Below are positions 26,485 through 34,978 of a stretch of 64,000 nucleotides of DNA, in pieces. The translations under genes were made by a program, and so were the position numbers. The notes under the pieces are model-generated. The model saw nothing but the letters and a program-made list of their open reading frames with translations, searched no databases and had not been told where the DNA came from. How positions within the stretch are numbered: position 1 is the first letter of the stretch; every line of letters starts with the position of its first letter. This DNA is from Ruegeria marina (GTDB lineage: Bacteria > Pseudomonadota > Alphaproteobacteria > Rhodobacterales > Rhodobacteraceae): NCBI RefSeq assembly GCF_900101475.1, contig NZ_FMZV01000014.1:1-64000 (forward strand). The letters are read 5' to 3'.

Positions 26485-28281
26485 ATGGCTTTGATAACCG
26501 GTGATTTCGCGCCCAATCCGCCCGTTACGGAAACAGATGATCTGCCGAACGATCTGTCCACTTCCGTTTCCTTGATTCCGGCCCAGGTTCTCAACGGCAC
26601 GATTGACGCCGCAACCGGCGATCGCGGCGACTGGGTGTCGGTGGAGTTGGAGGCCGGCACGGACTACGTCATTCGCATGGACGGGGCCGGATTGGATGAC
26701 CCGTACCTGGTTTTGCTGGACTCGGCCGGGAATGAGCTGCGTGTAAATGATGACTGGAACGGCTTGAACTCTCAGATAACATTTACACCTACGGAAAACG
26801 GCACGTATTTTGTCCGGGCGACTTTCTTCCGCCATTGGAATCCGGGTTTCCAGGCTGGCGGCAGCTATACACTTTCGGTTTCCCCGCCCAACGGTCAACA
26901 ACTGTCCGGTACCGGGCTGGATGACACAATCATCGGCAATCCAGACCGCGACACGATCGAAGGGTTCGCTGGAGACGACTGGATCGATGGAAATGGCGGC
27001 GGCGACCGGATTTACTCGGGCCTTGGCGACGACACGGTAGTAAACGCCGGAGATCGTGCCGAGATCGGCACTGGTGACGGCAACGACTCGGTAGAGGGAG
27101 CCAGGTGGGTTCGGATCTGGACAGGCGCCGGAGCAGACACGGTTGTCGTGGAAGGCCGCAGCGCCGAGGTACACACGGGTCAGGATGGCGACATGGTCAC
27201 CGTTGTCCGTGACGATGACGATGCATACTGGGGCGGAAACCGGATCTACACATGGTTTGGTGATGACACCGTTGATGTCGAGGCGCCCGCGACCGTTTTC
27301 GGCGGCCCCGGAAATGACCTGATCCGGGCAATCGGCCCGGAAGCCATTCTTTACGCAAATGGCGACACCGGAGGGCCGGACTACTCGGACCATGGCAACG
27401 ACACGATCATCGGAGGAACCCAAGGCGACAGGATCTTTGGTGGCTACGGCGACGACAGTTTGGTCGGAAACGCCGGCAGAGATCTGATGTATGGTGGTTC
27501 CGGAGATGACACCCTTGATGGCGGTGACGGCGACGACGTTCTGCATGGCGAACTTGGTAACGACACTATCGATGGCGCAGAAGGCAACGACTGGATTTTC
27601 GGCGCAGAAGGCAACGACAGTATTCTTGGCGGCGACGGTGCAGACAGCCTTTTGGGGGATCAGGGAAATGACAGCCTCGATGGCGGCAACGGCGCGGATT
27701 GGATGGAAGGGGGCCATGGGAACGACGTCCTGCATGGCAACGATGGCAACGACCGCCTATGGAGCGGCGACGGCAACGACACCGTCTCTGGCGGCGAGGG
27801 CGATGACCGGTTGGGCGGCGGACAAACCGGCGACGACAGCCTGTCCGGCAACCAGGGCAACGACCTCATCTGGGGCGGACACGGAAACGATACGCTGATC
27901 GGCGGCTATGGCAACGATTCCCTTTATGGCGGCACCGGGGACGACCTGTTGCGCGGCGATGACGGAGACGACCAGCTCGACGGCGGGTCGGGATCCAACC
28001 TGCTCGATGGCGGGGCAGGCAATGACACTTTGATCGCAAGGTCCGCGACAGATACCGTCGCGTTTTCCGACGGGGACGATCTCCTGCTGGCCTTTGCACC
28101 CGGCAGCGGTGCGCGGATCGACCTGTCCGGCGTCGCCGCGATCACCGATTTCGCGGACCTGCTGGCCAACCACCTGAGCGATACGGATCTGGGCGCGGTG
28201 ATTGACGATGGCAGCGGCAATACCCTGACGCTCGACCATCTCCTGATCGCCGATCTGAGCGCCGACGACTTCTTGTTCTGA
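26485..28281 (+). CDS. RTX-type calcium-binding repeat protein
   Basis: A 598-residue acidic protein. Residues about 30-130 look like a PPC-type beta-sandwich (VSVELEAGTDYVIRMDGAG, YTLSVSPP). Irregular glycine/aspartate repeats follow to about residue 300, then about twenty canonical calcium-binding nonapeptides (GGxGxDxLx, for example GGSGDDTLDGGDGDDVLHGE) to residue 525. The last 70 residues lack repeats and end SADDFLF, like C-terminal type I secretion signals. No N-terminal signal peptide and no catalytic domain are visible, so the role is unknown; it may be a surface or secreted protein. AAGGA precedes the ATG. It lies on the opposite strand between the two cco units and has its own terminator. 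No type I exporter gene is nearby. Confidence 0.88.
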   Translation: MALITGDFAPNPPVTETDDLPNDLSTSVSLIPAQVLNGTIDAATGDRGDWVSVELEAGTDYVIRMDGAGLDDPYLVLLDSAGNELRVNDDWNGLNSQITFTPTENGTYFVRATFFRHWNPGFQAGGSYTLSVSPPNGQQLSGTGLDDTIIGNPDRDTIEGFAGDDWIDGNGGGDRIYSGLGDDTVVNAGDRAEIGTGDGNDSVEGARWVRIWTGAGADTVVVEGRSAEVHTGQDGDMVTVVRDDDDAYWGGNRIYTWFGDDTVDVEAPATVFGGPGNDLIRAIGPEAILYANGDTGGPDYSDHGNDTIIGGTQGDRIFGGYGDDSLVGNAGRDLMYGGSGDDTLDGGDGDDVLHGELGNDTIDGAEGNDWIFGAEGNDSILGGDGADSLLGDQGNDSLDGGNGADWMEGGHGNDVLHGNDGNDRLWSGDGNDTVSGGEGDDRLGGGQTGDDSLSGNQGNDLIWGGHGNDTLIGGYGNDSLYGGTGDDLLRGDDGDDQLDGGSGSNLLDGGAGNDTLIARSATDTVAFSDGDDLLLAFAPGSGARIDLSGVAAITDFADLLANHLSDTDLGAVIDDGSGNTLTLDHLLIADLSADDFLF

Positions 28282-28297
28282 ACGGTCCTGGACAAGG

Positions 28298-28337
28298 AAA
28301 ACCCCGCCAAACAAAAATTGGTTGGCGGGGTTTTTTG
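28298..28337 (+). terminator. Terminator after the RTX gene
   Basis: 13-bp perfect stem AAAACCCCGCCAA / TTGGCGGGGTTTT (28298-28310 with 28322-28334), 11-base loop, six T residues at 28331-28336. It lies 17 bases past the RTX stop. Confidence 0.92.
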
Positions 28338-28345
28338 CTTTACAT

Positions 28346-28429
28346 CAAAAGGGCGTCGGCTGTTCAGGAAACGCGCGAACAGATCGAACAGCCGACGCCA
28401 GCCACCGGGCAGCGCAGGCCGCCCGGTGG
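28346..28429 (-). terminator. Double hairpin terminator after ccoP
   Basis: Two stems lie after the ccoP stop on the minus strand. The first is CCACCGGGC / GCCCGGTGG (28402-28429). The second is a 14-bp stem GGCGTCGGCTGTTC / GAACAGCCGACGCC (28352-28399), followed by CCTTTTG. It closes the ccoNOQP transcript just before the convergent RTX terminator. Confidence 0.75.
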
Positions 28430-28439
28430 TATTCCGGTT

Positions 28440-29309
28440 TTACTCACCGCCGCCCAACTGGTGGACATAGGCCGAGACCGCGCGGATCTCCGCCTCGGTC
28501 AGGCGGGTGTTCCACGGAGGCATGACGCCAAAGCGCGAGTTTGTGACGGTTTCCGAGATATCCGCATAGTCGCCACCATAAAGCCAGATCGCATCGGTCA
28601 GGTTCGGTGCACCTTGGGTGCGGTCACCTGTTCCGTCCTCGGCATGGCAGGACGCGCAGTTGTCGGCATAGACCACAGCACCTTCGGATACCTTGGATGC
28701 ATCCCGCGGCTCACCCGACAGCGACATCACGTAGTTGACCACCTGGTCGATCTGTTCGGCCTCCAGCAACTCGTCACGACCGAATGCCGGCATTTCGGAA
28801 TAGCGCGCATCGTCGTTTTCCGTGTTTCGGATCCCGGCGGTGACGGTTTGGTGGATTTCTTCCATCGAACCACCCCAGAGCCAGTCATCATCGAGCAGGT
28901 TCGGATAGCCCTTGGCCCCCGCCGCGCCGGACCCGTGGCACTGGGCGCACCAGGTCTTGAACACGGCTGCCCCCGCAGAAACGGCATAGGAGTTCAGCTC
29001 GGCATCCGAACTGATCGCGCTCAGTTCCGCGGCTTCCAGCCTGGCGTTGATCGGCGCGTTGGCCTCTTCGACCTCGGCGATTGCCGCCGCGACGTTGGCG
29101 CGCGTCGACCAGCCCATCACCCCCGCCGTGGCCGAATTGATCAGCGGCCAGGCAGGATAGGCAATGGTGTAACCGATGCCCCAGATGATCGTCAGGTAGA
29201 AGGTCCACAGCCACCAGCGCGGAAGCGGGTTGTTGAACTCTTCGATCCCGTCCCAGGAGTGTCCGGTCGTTTCCGGATCGCCTTTCTTGATTTCGGATTT
29301 CTTGCTCAT
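28440..29309 (-). CDS. ccoP: cbb3 oxidase diheme cytochrome c subunit CcoP
   Basis: CcoP carries electrons into cbb3 oxidase. The 289-residue product has a polar N-terminus ([18 protein letters not shown] is the family signature), one anchor helix around residues 34-52, and two c-type heme sites, CAQCH at 121-125 and CASCH at 218-222, each followed by a Met-containing ligand region. The ATG overlaps the ccoQ stop (ATGA). Confidence 0.96.
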   Translation of the reverse strand: MSKKSEIKKGDPETTGHSWDGIEEFNNPLPRWWLWTFYLTIIWGIGYTIAYPAWPLINSATAGVMGWSTRANVAAAIAEVEEANAPINARLEAAELSAISSDAELNSYAVSAGAAVFKTWCAQCHGSGAAGAKGYPNLLDDDWLWGGSMEEIHQTVTAGIRNTENDDARYSEMPAFGRDELLEAEQIDQVVNYVMSLSGEPRDASKVSEGAVVYADNCASCHAEDGTGDRTQGAPNLTDAIWLYGGDYADISETVTNSRFGVMPPWNTRLTEAEIRAVSAYVHQLGGGE

Positions 29310-29491
29310 TGCCGCGCCTCCTTGGATGTGGCGGGTTTGTCCTGGTGGCGGAAGGGGATGTTGGCCGTATCGCTATAGGATTTGCTTGCTCCCGGACGGA
29401 AGACCCAGAGGATCACTCCGATGAAGAAGGCGAACAAGGCCAGCAGCATCCAGCTGTCCGCGAATTGCCTGAGGAGTGTGTACTGTTCCAT
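29306..29491 (-). CDS. ccoQ: cbb3 oxidase subunit CcoQ
   Basis: A 61-residue single-span protein ([20 protein letters not shown], then [20 protein letters not shown]). The FRPG..K..Y.d.a.iPf pattern is typical of CcoQ, which stabilises the CcoNOP complex. It lies 11 bases after ccoO and overlaps ccoP by 4 bases. Confidence 0.94.
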   Translation of the reverse strand: MEQYTLLRQFADSWMLLALFAFFIGVILWVFRPGASKSYSDTANIPFRHQDKPATSKEARQ

Positions 29492-29502
29492 TCATGCCTC
29501 CC

Positions 29503-30231
29503 TCAGCGGCTCGCGTCCGGCGTGAAGGTCGAGAAATCGACCAGCGTGCCAAGCATCTGCAGATAGGCGATCAGCGCATCGGCCTCGGAAACACCCGGCT
29601 GACCGTCGAAATTGCGCACGTTCACCTTGTCGCCATAACGCTCGAGCAGACCGTCATAGTCGCTGTCCGGATCCGCCTGGGCGGCAAAGTCGGCCTGCGC
29701 GTTCTCGATCATCTCGTCGGTATAGGGCACGCCGACGATTGCGTTGGTCGCCATGATGTCGCCGATGTACTTGCCGTCGATCATGGTGCGCTCGAGGTAG
29801 CCGTATTTCGGCATCACCGACTCCGGAACCACCGACTGCGGATCACGCATGTGGTCCACATGCCATTCGTCCGAATAGCGGCCACCGACACGAGCCAGGT
29901 CGGGCCCGGTCCGTTTGGACCCCCACTGGAACGGATGGTCGTACATCGACTCGGCCGCCAGCGAGTAGTGGCCGTAACGCTCGACCTCGTCCCGCATCGG
30001 GCGGATCATCTGGCTATGGCAGACGTAGCAGCCTTCACGCAGGTAGACTTCGCGCCCGGCCATTTCGAGCGGGGTGTAGGGCCGCATGCCCTCCACCTTC
30101 TCGATGGTGTTCTCCAGATAGAACAGCGGGGCGATCTGAACGATACCGCCGATGGTCACGACCAGGAAGCTGAAGATCAGCAGGAGGGTCGCGTTGGTCT
30201 CGAGGATCTTGTGTTTTTCGAGAATTGCCAT
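29503..30231 (-). CDS. ccoO: cbb3 oxidase monoheme cytochrome c subunit CcoO
   Basis: A 242-residue membrane-anchored cytochrome c. It has an N-terminal helix ([20 protein letters not shown]), the heme c motif CYVCH at 68-72 followed by [15 protein letters not shown], and a C-terminal domain with VPYTDEMI and [13 protein letters not shown]. CcoO passes electrons from CcoP to CcoN. It lies 14 bases after ccoN. Confidence 0.97.
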   Translation of the reverse strand: MAILEKHKILETNATLLLIFSFLVVTIGGIVQIAPLFYLENTIEKVEGMRPYTPLEMAGREVYLREGCYVCHSQMIRPMRDEVERYGHYSLAAESMYDHPFQWGSKRTGPDLARVGGRYSDEWHVDHMRDPQSVVPESVMPKYGYLERTMIDGKYIGDIMATNAIVGVPYTDEMIENAQADFAAQADPDSDYDGLLERYGDKVNVRNFDGQPGVSEADALIAYLQMLGTLVDFSTFTPDASR

Positions 30232-30245
30232 TGCTCCGGCCCTCC

Positions 30246-31853
30246 TTATTCAGCCGGGACCGCGACCGAAAGGCTGGCCTCTTTGGCCGGTGCCTTGCGG
30301 ACGGTCATCCACAGGTTGTAGCACATGATGATCGCGCCGGTGAGGTACAGGACCCCGCCCAGACCACGCACCACGTACATCGGGAACTTGGCGGCCACGG
30401 TGTCGGCGAACGAGTTCACGAGGAAGCCGTTTGCATCCACTTCGCGCCACATCAGGCCTTCCATGATGCCTGTCACCCACATCGAGGAGGCGTAGAGCAC
30501 GATACCGATGGTGGCGAGCCAGAAGTGATAGTTCACCAGTTTCAGCGAGAAGAGGCGATCACGCTTCCACAGTACGGGCACCAGGAAGTAGAGCGCGCCG
30601 AAGGTGATCATGCCGTTCCAGCCGAGCGCACCCGAGTGCACGTGACCGATGGTCCAGTCGGTGTAGTGGCTCAGCGAGTTCACCGCGCGGATCGACATCA
30701 TCGGCCCTTCGAAGGTGGACATGCCGTAGAAGCCGACCGAGATCACCATCATCCGGATGATCGGATCGGTGCGCAGCTTGTCCCATGCGCCCGACAGCGT
30801 CATCAGGCCGTTGATCATGCCACCCCACGAGGGCATCCACAGCACGACCGAGAACACCATACCCAAGGTCGAGGCCCAGTCGGGCAACGCGGTGTAATGC
30901 AGGTGGTGCGGACCGGCCCAGATGTAGATGAAGATCAGCGCCCAGAAGTGGATGATCGACAGCTTGTAGGAGAACACCGGGCGTTCTGCCTGCTTGGGAA
31001 TGAAATAGTACATCATACCCAGGAAGCCTGCGGTCAGGAAGAAGCCGACGGCGTTGTGGCCGTACCACCACTGCGTCATGGCATCCTGCACACCCGCCCA
31101 GACGATGACCGATTTGGAACCCCAGATGCTGACCGGAATGGTCAGGTTGTTGACCACATGCAGCATGGCGACGGTGACGATGAATGACAGGTAGAACCAG
31201 TTCGCCACGTAGATATGGGGTTCCTTGCGCTTGATGATCGTGCCCAGAAACACGGCCAGGTAGGCCACCCAGACAATTGTCAGCCACAAGTCGACATACC
31301 ATTCGGGCTCGGCATATTCCTTGGACTGTGTTCCGCCCAGCAGATAGCCGGTTGCCGCCAGCACGATGAACAGCTGATAGCCCCAGAACACGAACCACGC
31401 CAGGTTGCCGCCCCAGAGCCGCGCGGCGCTGGTGCGTTGAACCACATAGAACGAGGTTGCGATCAGGGCGTTACCACCAAAGGCGAAAATTACCGCCGAG
31501 GTGTGCAACGGACGCAGACGACCGAAGTTGGCAACCCCCTGCGCCCATTCGAAATTGAGGCCGGGGAAGGCGAGCTGAAAGGCGATGAATGTTCCGACGA
31601 GGAAACCGACGACACCCCAGAAGGCGGTAGCGATCACTCCATAGCGGATCACGCCATCCATGTATTCACCCGACAGGTTGATCGTCTTGCCGGGCTCGTC
31701 CGTCTTGCGCAGCGTCCAGATGAAAAGCCCACCGGCGACAAACAATACGATGACCGCATGCACCTGGTAAGCCAAATCACGCGCGAAATTGATCCCCATC
31801 GCGGCGAACAGCGCGATGAGACCAAGCGCAATAAGCTTGATATAATTCGACAT
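30246..31853 (-). CDS. ccoN: cbb3 oxidase catalytic subunit CcoN
   Basis: The heme-copper subunit, 535 residues with about 14 hydrophobic segments. Ligand regions are visible: [15 protein letters not shown] (low-spin heme His), [13 protein letters not shown] and [13 protein letters not shown] (Cu-B His residues), and [17 protein letters not shown] (heme ligands). It reduces oxygen with high affinity and pumps protons in microaerobic respiration. It is the first gene of ccoNOQP, with an FNR box 94 bases upstream of the ATG. Confidence 0.97.
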   Translation of the reverse strand: MSNYIKLIALGLIALFAAMGINFARDLAYQVHAVIVLFVAGGLFIWTLRKTDEPGKTINLSGEYMDGVIRYGVIATAFWGVVGFLVGTFIAFQLAFPGLNFEWAQGVANFGRLRPLHTSAVIFAFGGNALIATSFYVVQRTSAARLWGGNLAWFVFWGYQLFIVLAATGYLLGGTQSKEYAEPEWYVDLWLTIVWVAYLAVFLGTIIKRKEPHIYVANWFYLSFIVTVAMLHVVNNLTIPVSIWGSKSVIVWAGVQDAMTQWWYGHNAVGFFLTAGFLGMMYYFIPKQAERPVFSYKLSIIHFWALIFIYIWAGPHHLHYTALPDWASTLGMVFSVVLWMPSWGGMINGLMTLSGAWDKLRTDPIIRMMVISVGFYGMSTFEGPMMSIRAVNSLSHYTDWTIGHVHSGALGWNGMITFGALYFLVPVLWKRDRLFSLKLVNYHFWLATIGIVLYASSMWVTGIMEGLMWREVDANGFLVNSFADTVAAKFPMYVVRGLGGVLYLTGAIIMCYNLWMTVRKAPAKEASLSVAVPAE

Positions 31854-31946
31854 TTTGCGTCCCTTTGCCTTGTCCCACGCGATTCTTGTGCCACGCCAGA
31901 CGGATTAGACTGGGCGTTTAATTGAAGAATTGCGCCCCACTCTGCT

Positions 31947-31960
31947 TTGATCTGCATCAA
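31947..31960. promoter_or_regulatory. FNR box between ccoN and the universal stress protein gene
   Basis: TTGATCTGCATCAA is a perfect FNR consensus palindrome (TTGAT-N4-ATCAA). It sits in a 190-base divergent spacer, 94 bases before ccoN (leftward) and 84 before the stress protein gene (rightward). CATAAT at 31987-31992 could be the rightward -10, placing the box near -41 to -45 for that promoter. For ccoN, a start near 31912 would put it at -41.5. Confidence 0.88.
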
Positions 31961-32043
31961 GACATGCGACGGAAATGTGTGAGACGCATAATCCAATTGG
32001 AACGCCCCGAATAACCGGGGTGCGATACGCGCACGAGGTTGAG

Positions 32044-32883
32044 ATGGCCTACAAGTCCCTGCTGACGGTACTGACAGACCCCGAACAGTCGAAAACGGCT
32101 CTGGATCAATTGGTTGCACTGGCGGAATCTCAGGATGGCCATGCCGAGGCTCTCTGCCTTGGCGTCGACCGTAGCCAGACGGGATACTACTATGCCGGCG
32201 CAAACGCCCTGATCCTGCAAGAGACCCTGAACCGGGCGAATGCGGAAGCTGAAGAGGTTCTGACTTTGGCCAAGGATCACCTGAGCAAGTCAGGTGTTCG
32301 CTGGTCGGCCGAAAGCGGCGTCGCCCAGATCGCCGATCTCGGCCGCCACGTTGCTTACCGTGCCCGGTTTTCGGACCTCGTTGTCCTGCCACGTCCCTAT
32401 GGCGAAGGCCGGGGCGCCGAGGCCGAGCCGATCGTCGAAGCCGCCATGTTCGAAGGCCATGCCCCAGTCCTGGTCGTGCCCGACAACCGCGCTCCGATGA
32501 AACTGCCGCGCACCGCCATGATCGGCTGGAACGAGAGCGTCGAGGCAATGCGGGCGATCCGGCTTGCAATGCCATTCCTCAAGGCGGCCGAACTGGTCCG
32601 GATCGTGGTCATCGACCCGCCGCAACACGGACCCGACCGTTCCGATCCCGGCGGGTTGCTCAGCCAGATGTTGTCGCGTCACGGCGTCAAGGTCGAGATC
32701 GACGTCCTGAGCAAGACGATGACACGGGTTTCGGACATCCTGAACCGACACGCGGCGGATACCGATGCGGATTTGATCGTGATGGGCGCCTATGGCCATT
32801 CACGGTTCCGCGAAGCGATTCTTGGCGGCGCAACCCGGAACATGCTGGAGAAGGCAAGCGTTCCCATTTTCATGGCGCACTGA
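32044..32883 (+). CDS. Universal stress protein with two UspA domains
   Basis: A 279-residue protein with two tandem Usp folds. The second ends in VMGAYGHSRFREAILGGATR, matching the G-x2-G-x9-G nucleotide-binding loop, and both halves have Usp-like beta-strand starts (AYKSLLTVLTD; PRTAMIGWN). The frame opens at 31975, but the ATG at 32044 has GAGG upstream and gives the family N-terminus. It is divergent from ccoN and shares its FNR box, as many Usp genes in oxygen-limited regulons do. It converges on the cyclase gene with 12 bases between stops. Confidence 0.88.
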   Translation: MAYKSLLTVLTDPEQSKTALDQLVALAESQDGHAEALCLGVDRSQTGYYYAGANALILQETLNRANAEAEEVLTLAKDHLSKSGVRWSAESGVAQIADLGRHVAYRARFSDLVVLPRPYGEGRGAEAEPIVEAAMFEGHAPVLVVPDNRAPMKLPRTAMIGWNESVEAMRAIRLAMPFLKAAELVRIVVIDPPQHGPDRSDPGGLLSQMLSRHGVKVEIDVLSKTMTRVSDILNRHAADTDADLIVMGAYGHSRFREAILGGATRNMLEKASVPIFMAH

Positions 32884-32895
32884 ATTAGCAAGGGG

Positions 32896-34632
32896 TTACT
32901 CCGGTAGCCCCACCGCCTTGAGCCAGTGGCTGTTCTGCTGCGTATGCAACGCGGCGCGAAAGAACTTGTGGTGATCCTGGAACCGGGACACCGAGAATTC
33001 GGGTGACAGGTCCAGCAGCCTGCGCGCCATCGTATGCGCCTCGTCCATCCTGCCGAGTTCGCAGAGCGAACAGATCGAATGGACATAAAGCACGACGACA
33101 TTTGGGTTCAACCGCAACCCCGCTTGCGACGCCTCGAGCGCTTCTTCGAAACGACCGGCGTCGCGATGAACCGCGGCAATCGCGACCAGCGCCCGAAACC
33201 ACAAAGGGTCCTTGGGGTTCAACTGTCGTGCCCGGTCCGCCAGATCCAGGACCTTCAGGCTGTCGCCCTGCAACGCCTCGAGCATCGCCAGCGAGGTCCA
33301 GGCCCAGGCGAAACTCGGGCAGCCTTCGCAGGCTTGCCGGACCAGCCCCATTCCCTTTTCGATTTCCAGACCGAAGAAGGCCAGCGCATAGCCTGCATAG
33401 GCCGCGACTTCGAGATCGCCCGGAGCAAGGTCGAGTGCGGCATTGGCCAACTCACCGCCGCGCGCGCGGTCCGTCTCCTGCGCATAGCCGACGCGCCACG
33501 CGACATTCAACGTATGGCACCATGCCCGGAGCGCCATGGCCTTGGCATAGTCGGGGGCGGCCCCGATCGCCGAATCCAGAAGTTCGGCCGCCTTGGCGAC
33601 CTGTGCCCGGTTCAGCGCCGCCAGCCCTTGCAGGTAATAATCATAGGCGCTGGCATTGCCGGGCGCGCTCTGGGCGGCGCGTCTCATCTCGGCCATCTGG
33701 ACGGTTGGGGCCACGGCCGCGACCACGGCTTCGGTCACCTTGTCTTGCAAGTCGAAAATGTCTTCGCCGGTTCCGTCGAAACGCTCGGACCAGACCTGCG
33801 CGCCTGTGGTGGTATCCGCCAACTGGCCCGTTACCCGGACCCGGTTTCCCTGAATCCTGAGACTTCCTTCCAGGATGTATCTGACCCCCAGTTCCCGCCC
33901 GATCTGACGAATGTCCATCGGCGTCCCCTTGTAGGCGAAGGAGGAATTCCGGGCGATCACGAACAGCCAAGGCACCCGCGCAAGGGCCGAGATGATATCC
34001 TCGGTCAACCCATCGGCGATGTACTCGGTTTCCGGATTGGCCGACCAGTTCGTCAGCGGAAGAACGGCCAGGGATGGTTTGTCGGCTACTCTTCTTTGCG
34101 TGGCGGGCGCCGCGACCTGCCTCAAAGGCATCCACTCGAACAATCGGACGCTGCGCGAGATGTTCTTCAGAACCGGTGCGCCCGCGTCCCGAAATACCAT
34201 GTCCAGCCGCCCCGAGACTTCGTCCCGGACCCGTTCCGAAACGACAACGCCACCCTCGGGCGCGAAGGCCTCGATCCGGGCGGCGATGTTCACGTCATCG
34301 CCAAAGATGTCGTTGTTTTCCGAGAGGATCTCGCCCGAATGGACGCCAACCCGCAATCGCATCTGTTCGCCATCGTCCAATGGCGCATTGCGTTCCATCA
34401 TCCGGTTCTGGATCGCCGCCGCACAGCCGACCGCGTCGCGGGACGAAGCGAATTCGGCCAGCAGCCCGTCGCCCATCGTCTTGACCACCCGCCCCCGGTG
34501 CAGTCCGATGACCAGTTCCATGGCGTCCAGATGTCCCCGCGCGGCGCGAACCGCCATTTCCTCGTTGCGCCCGACATGAGCACTGTAACTTGCGAAATCC
34601 GCGACAAGAACCGCCGCCAATCGTCTTTCCAT
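32896..34632 (-). CDS. Class III adenylate/guanylate cyclase with TPR repeats
   Basis: A 578-residue cytoplasmic signalling protein. Residues 1-165 form a class III cyclase domain with metal aspartates in VLVADFASYS and KTMGDGLLAEF and the GDDVNIAARIEAFAPEGGV loop (Asn/Arg). Residues about 185-300 form a TolB-like domain (SLAVLPLTNWSANPETEYIA, ARNSSFAYKG, RYILEGSLR). TPR-like helices fill the rest. Such proteins make cAMP from ATP; the input signal is unknown. The ATG at 34632 is chosen over an upstream TTG. The key catalytic residues appear intact, so the enzyme is probably active. Confidence 0.88.
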   Translation of the reverse strand: MERRLAAVLVADFASYSAHVGRNEEMAVRAARGHLDAMELVIGLHRGRVVKTMGDGLLAEFASSRDAVGCAAAIQNRMMERNAPLDDGEQMRLRVGVHSGEILSENNDIFGDDVNIAARIEAFAPEGGVVVSERVRDEVSGRLDMVFRDAGAPVLKNISRSVRLFEWMPLRQVAAPATQRRVADKPSLAVLPLTNWSANPETEYIADGLTEDIISALARVPWLFVIARNSSFAYKGTPMDIRQIGRELGVRYILEGSLRIQGNRVRVTGQLADTTTGAQVWSERFDGTGEDIFDLQDKVTEAVVAAVAPTVQMAEMRRAAQSAPGNASAYDYYLQGLAALNRAQVAKAAELLDSAIGAAPDYAKAMALRAWCHTLNVAWRVGYAQETDRARGGELANAALDLAPGDLEVAAYAGYALAFFGLEIEKGMGLVRQACEGCPSFAWAWTSLAMLEALQGDSLKVLDLADRARQLNPKDPLWFRALVAIAAVHRDAGRFEEALEASQAGLRLNPNVVVLYVHSICSLCELGRMDEAHTMARRLLDLSPEFSVSRFQDHHKFFRAALHTQQNSHWLKAVGLPE

Positions 34633-34663
34633 CAGGCCCCACCCCTGCTTCAAAGCCGAGGCA

Positions 34664-34921
34664 TCATGCCTTGCGGATGAGACCGATCAGGAACAGCAGG
34701 ATGACCGCGCCGATCGTGGCATGCAGAACGGATGCCAGAAACCCGCCGCCCACGGCAAAACCCAGGGCCGGGAAGATCAATCCGGCCAGAAAAGCGCCCA
34801 CGATACCGACGATGAGGTTGCCGACCAGGCCAAACCCGCGTCCGGCCATGATCTTGCCGGACAACCACCCGGCCAATGCCCCGACGATGAGCATAACCAG
34901 CAGGCTTTCGAACTGCATCAT
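34664..34921 (-). CDS. GlsB/YeaQ/YmgE-family small membrane protein
   Basis: An 85-residue, three-helix protein of the transglycosylase-associated (YeaQ/YmgE/GlsB) family. It shows the glycine-rich pattern GALAGWLSGKIMAGRGFGLVGN and GIVGAFLAGLIFPALG. The family is often stress induced; biochemical function is not established. The ATG at 34921 has GGAG six bases upstream; a longer frame to 34963 lacks one. It lies 31 bases upstream of the cyclase gene on the same strand. Confidence 0.85.
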   Translation of the reverse strand: MMQFESLLVMLIVGALAGWLSGKIMAGRGFGLVGNLIVGIVGAFLAGLIFPALGFAVGGGFLASVLHATIGAVILLFLIGLIRKA

Positions 34922-34978
34922 CCCTGTCTCCCGAACCTTGGTTTCCTTCGGCAAGTAGATCACGGATCGGCGGTTCGG

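Noticed and set aside
27400-28000. Short regularly spaced repeats that might suggest a CRISPR or satellite array
   Set aside because: They are 27-base coding repeats of RTX nonapeptides in frame, with degenerate bases at third positions.
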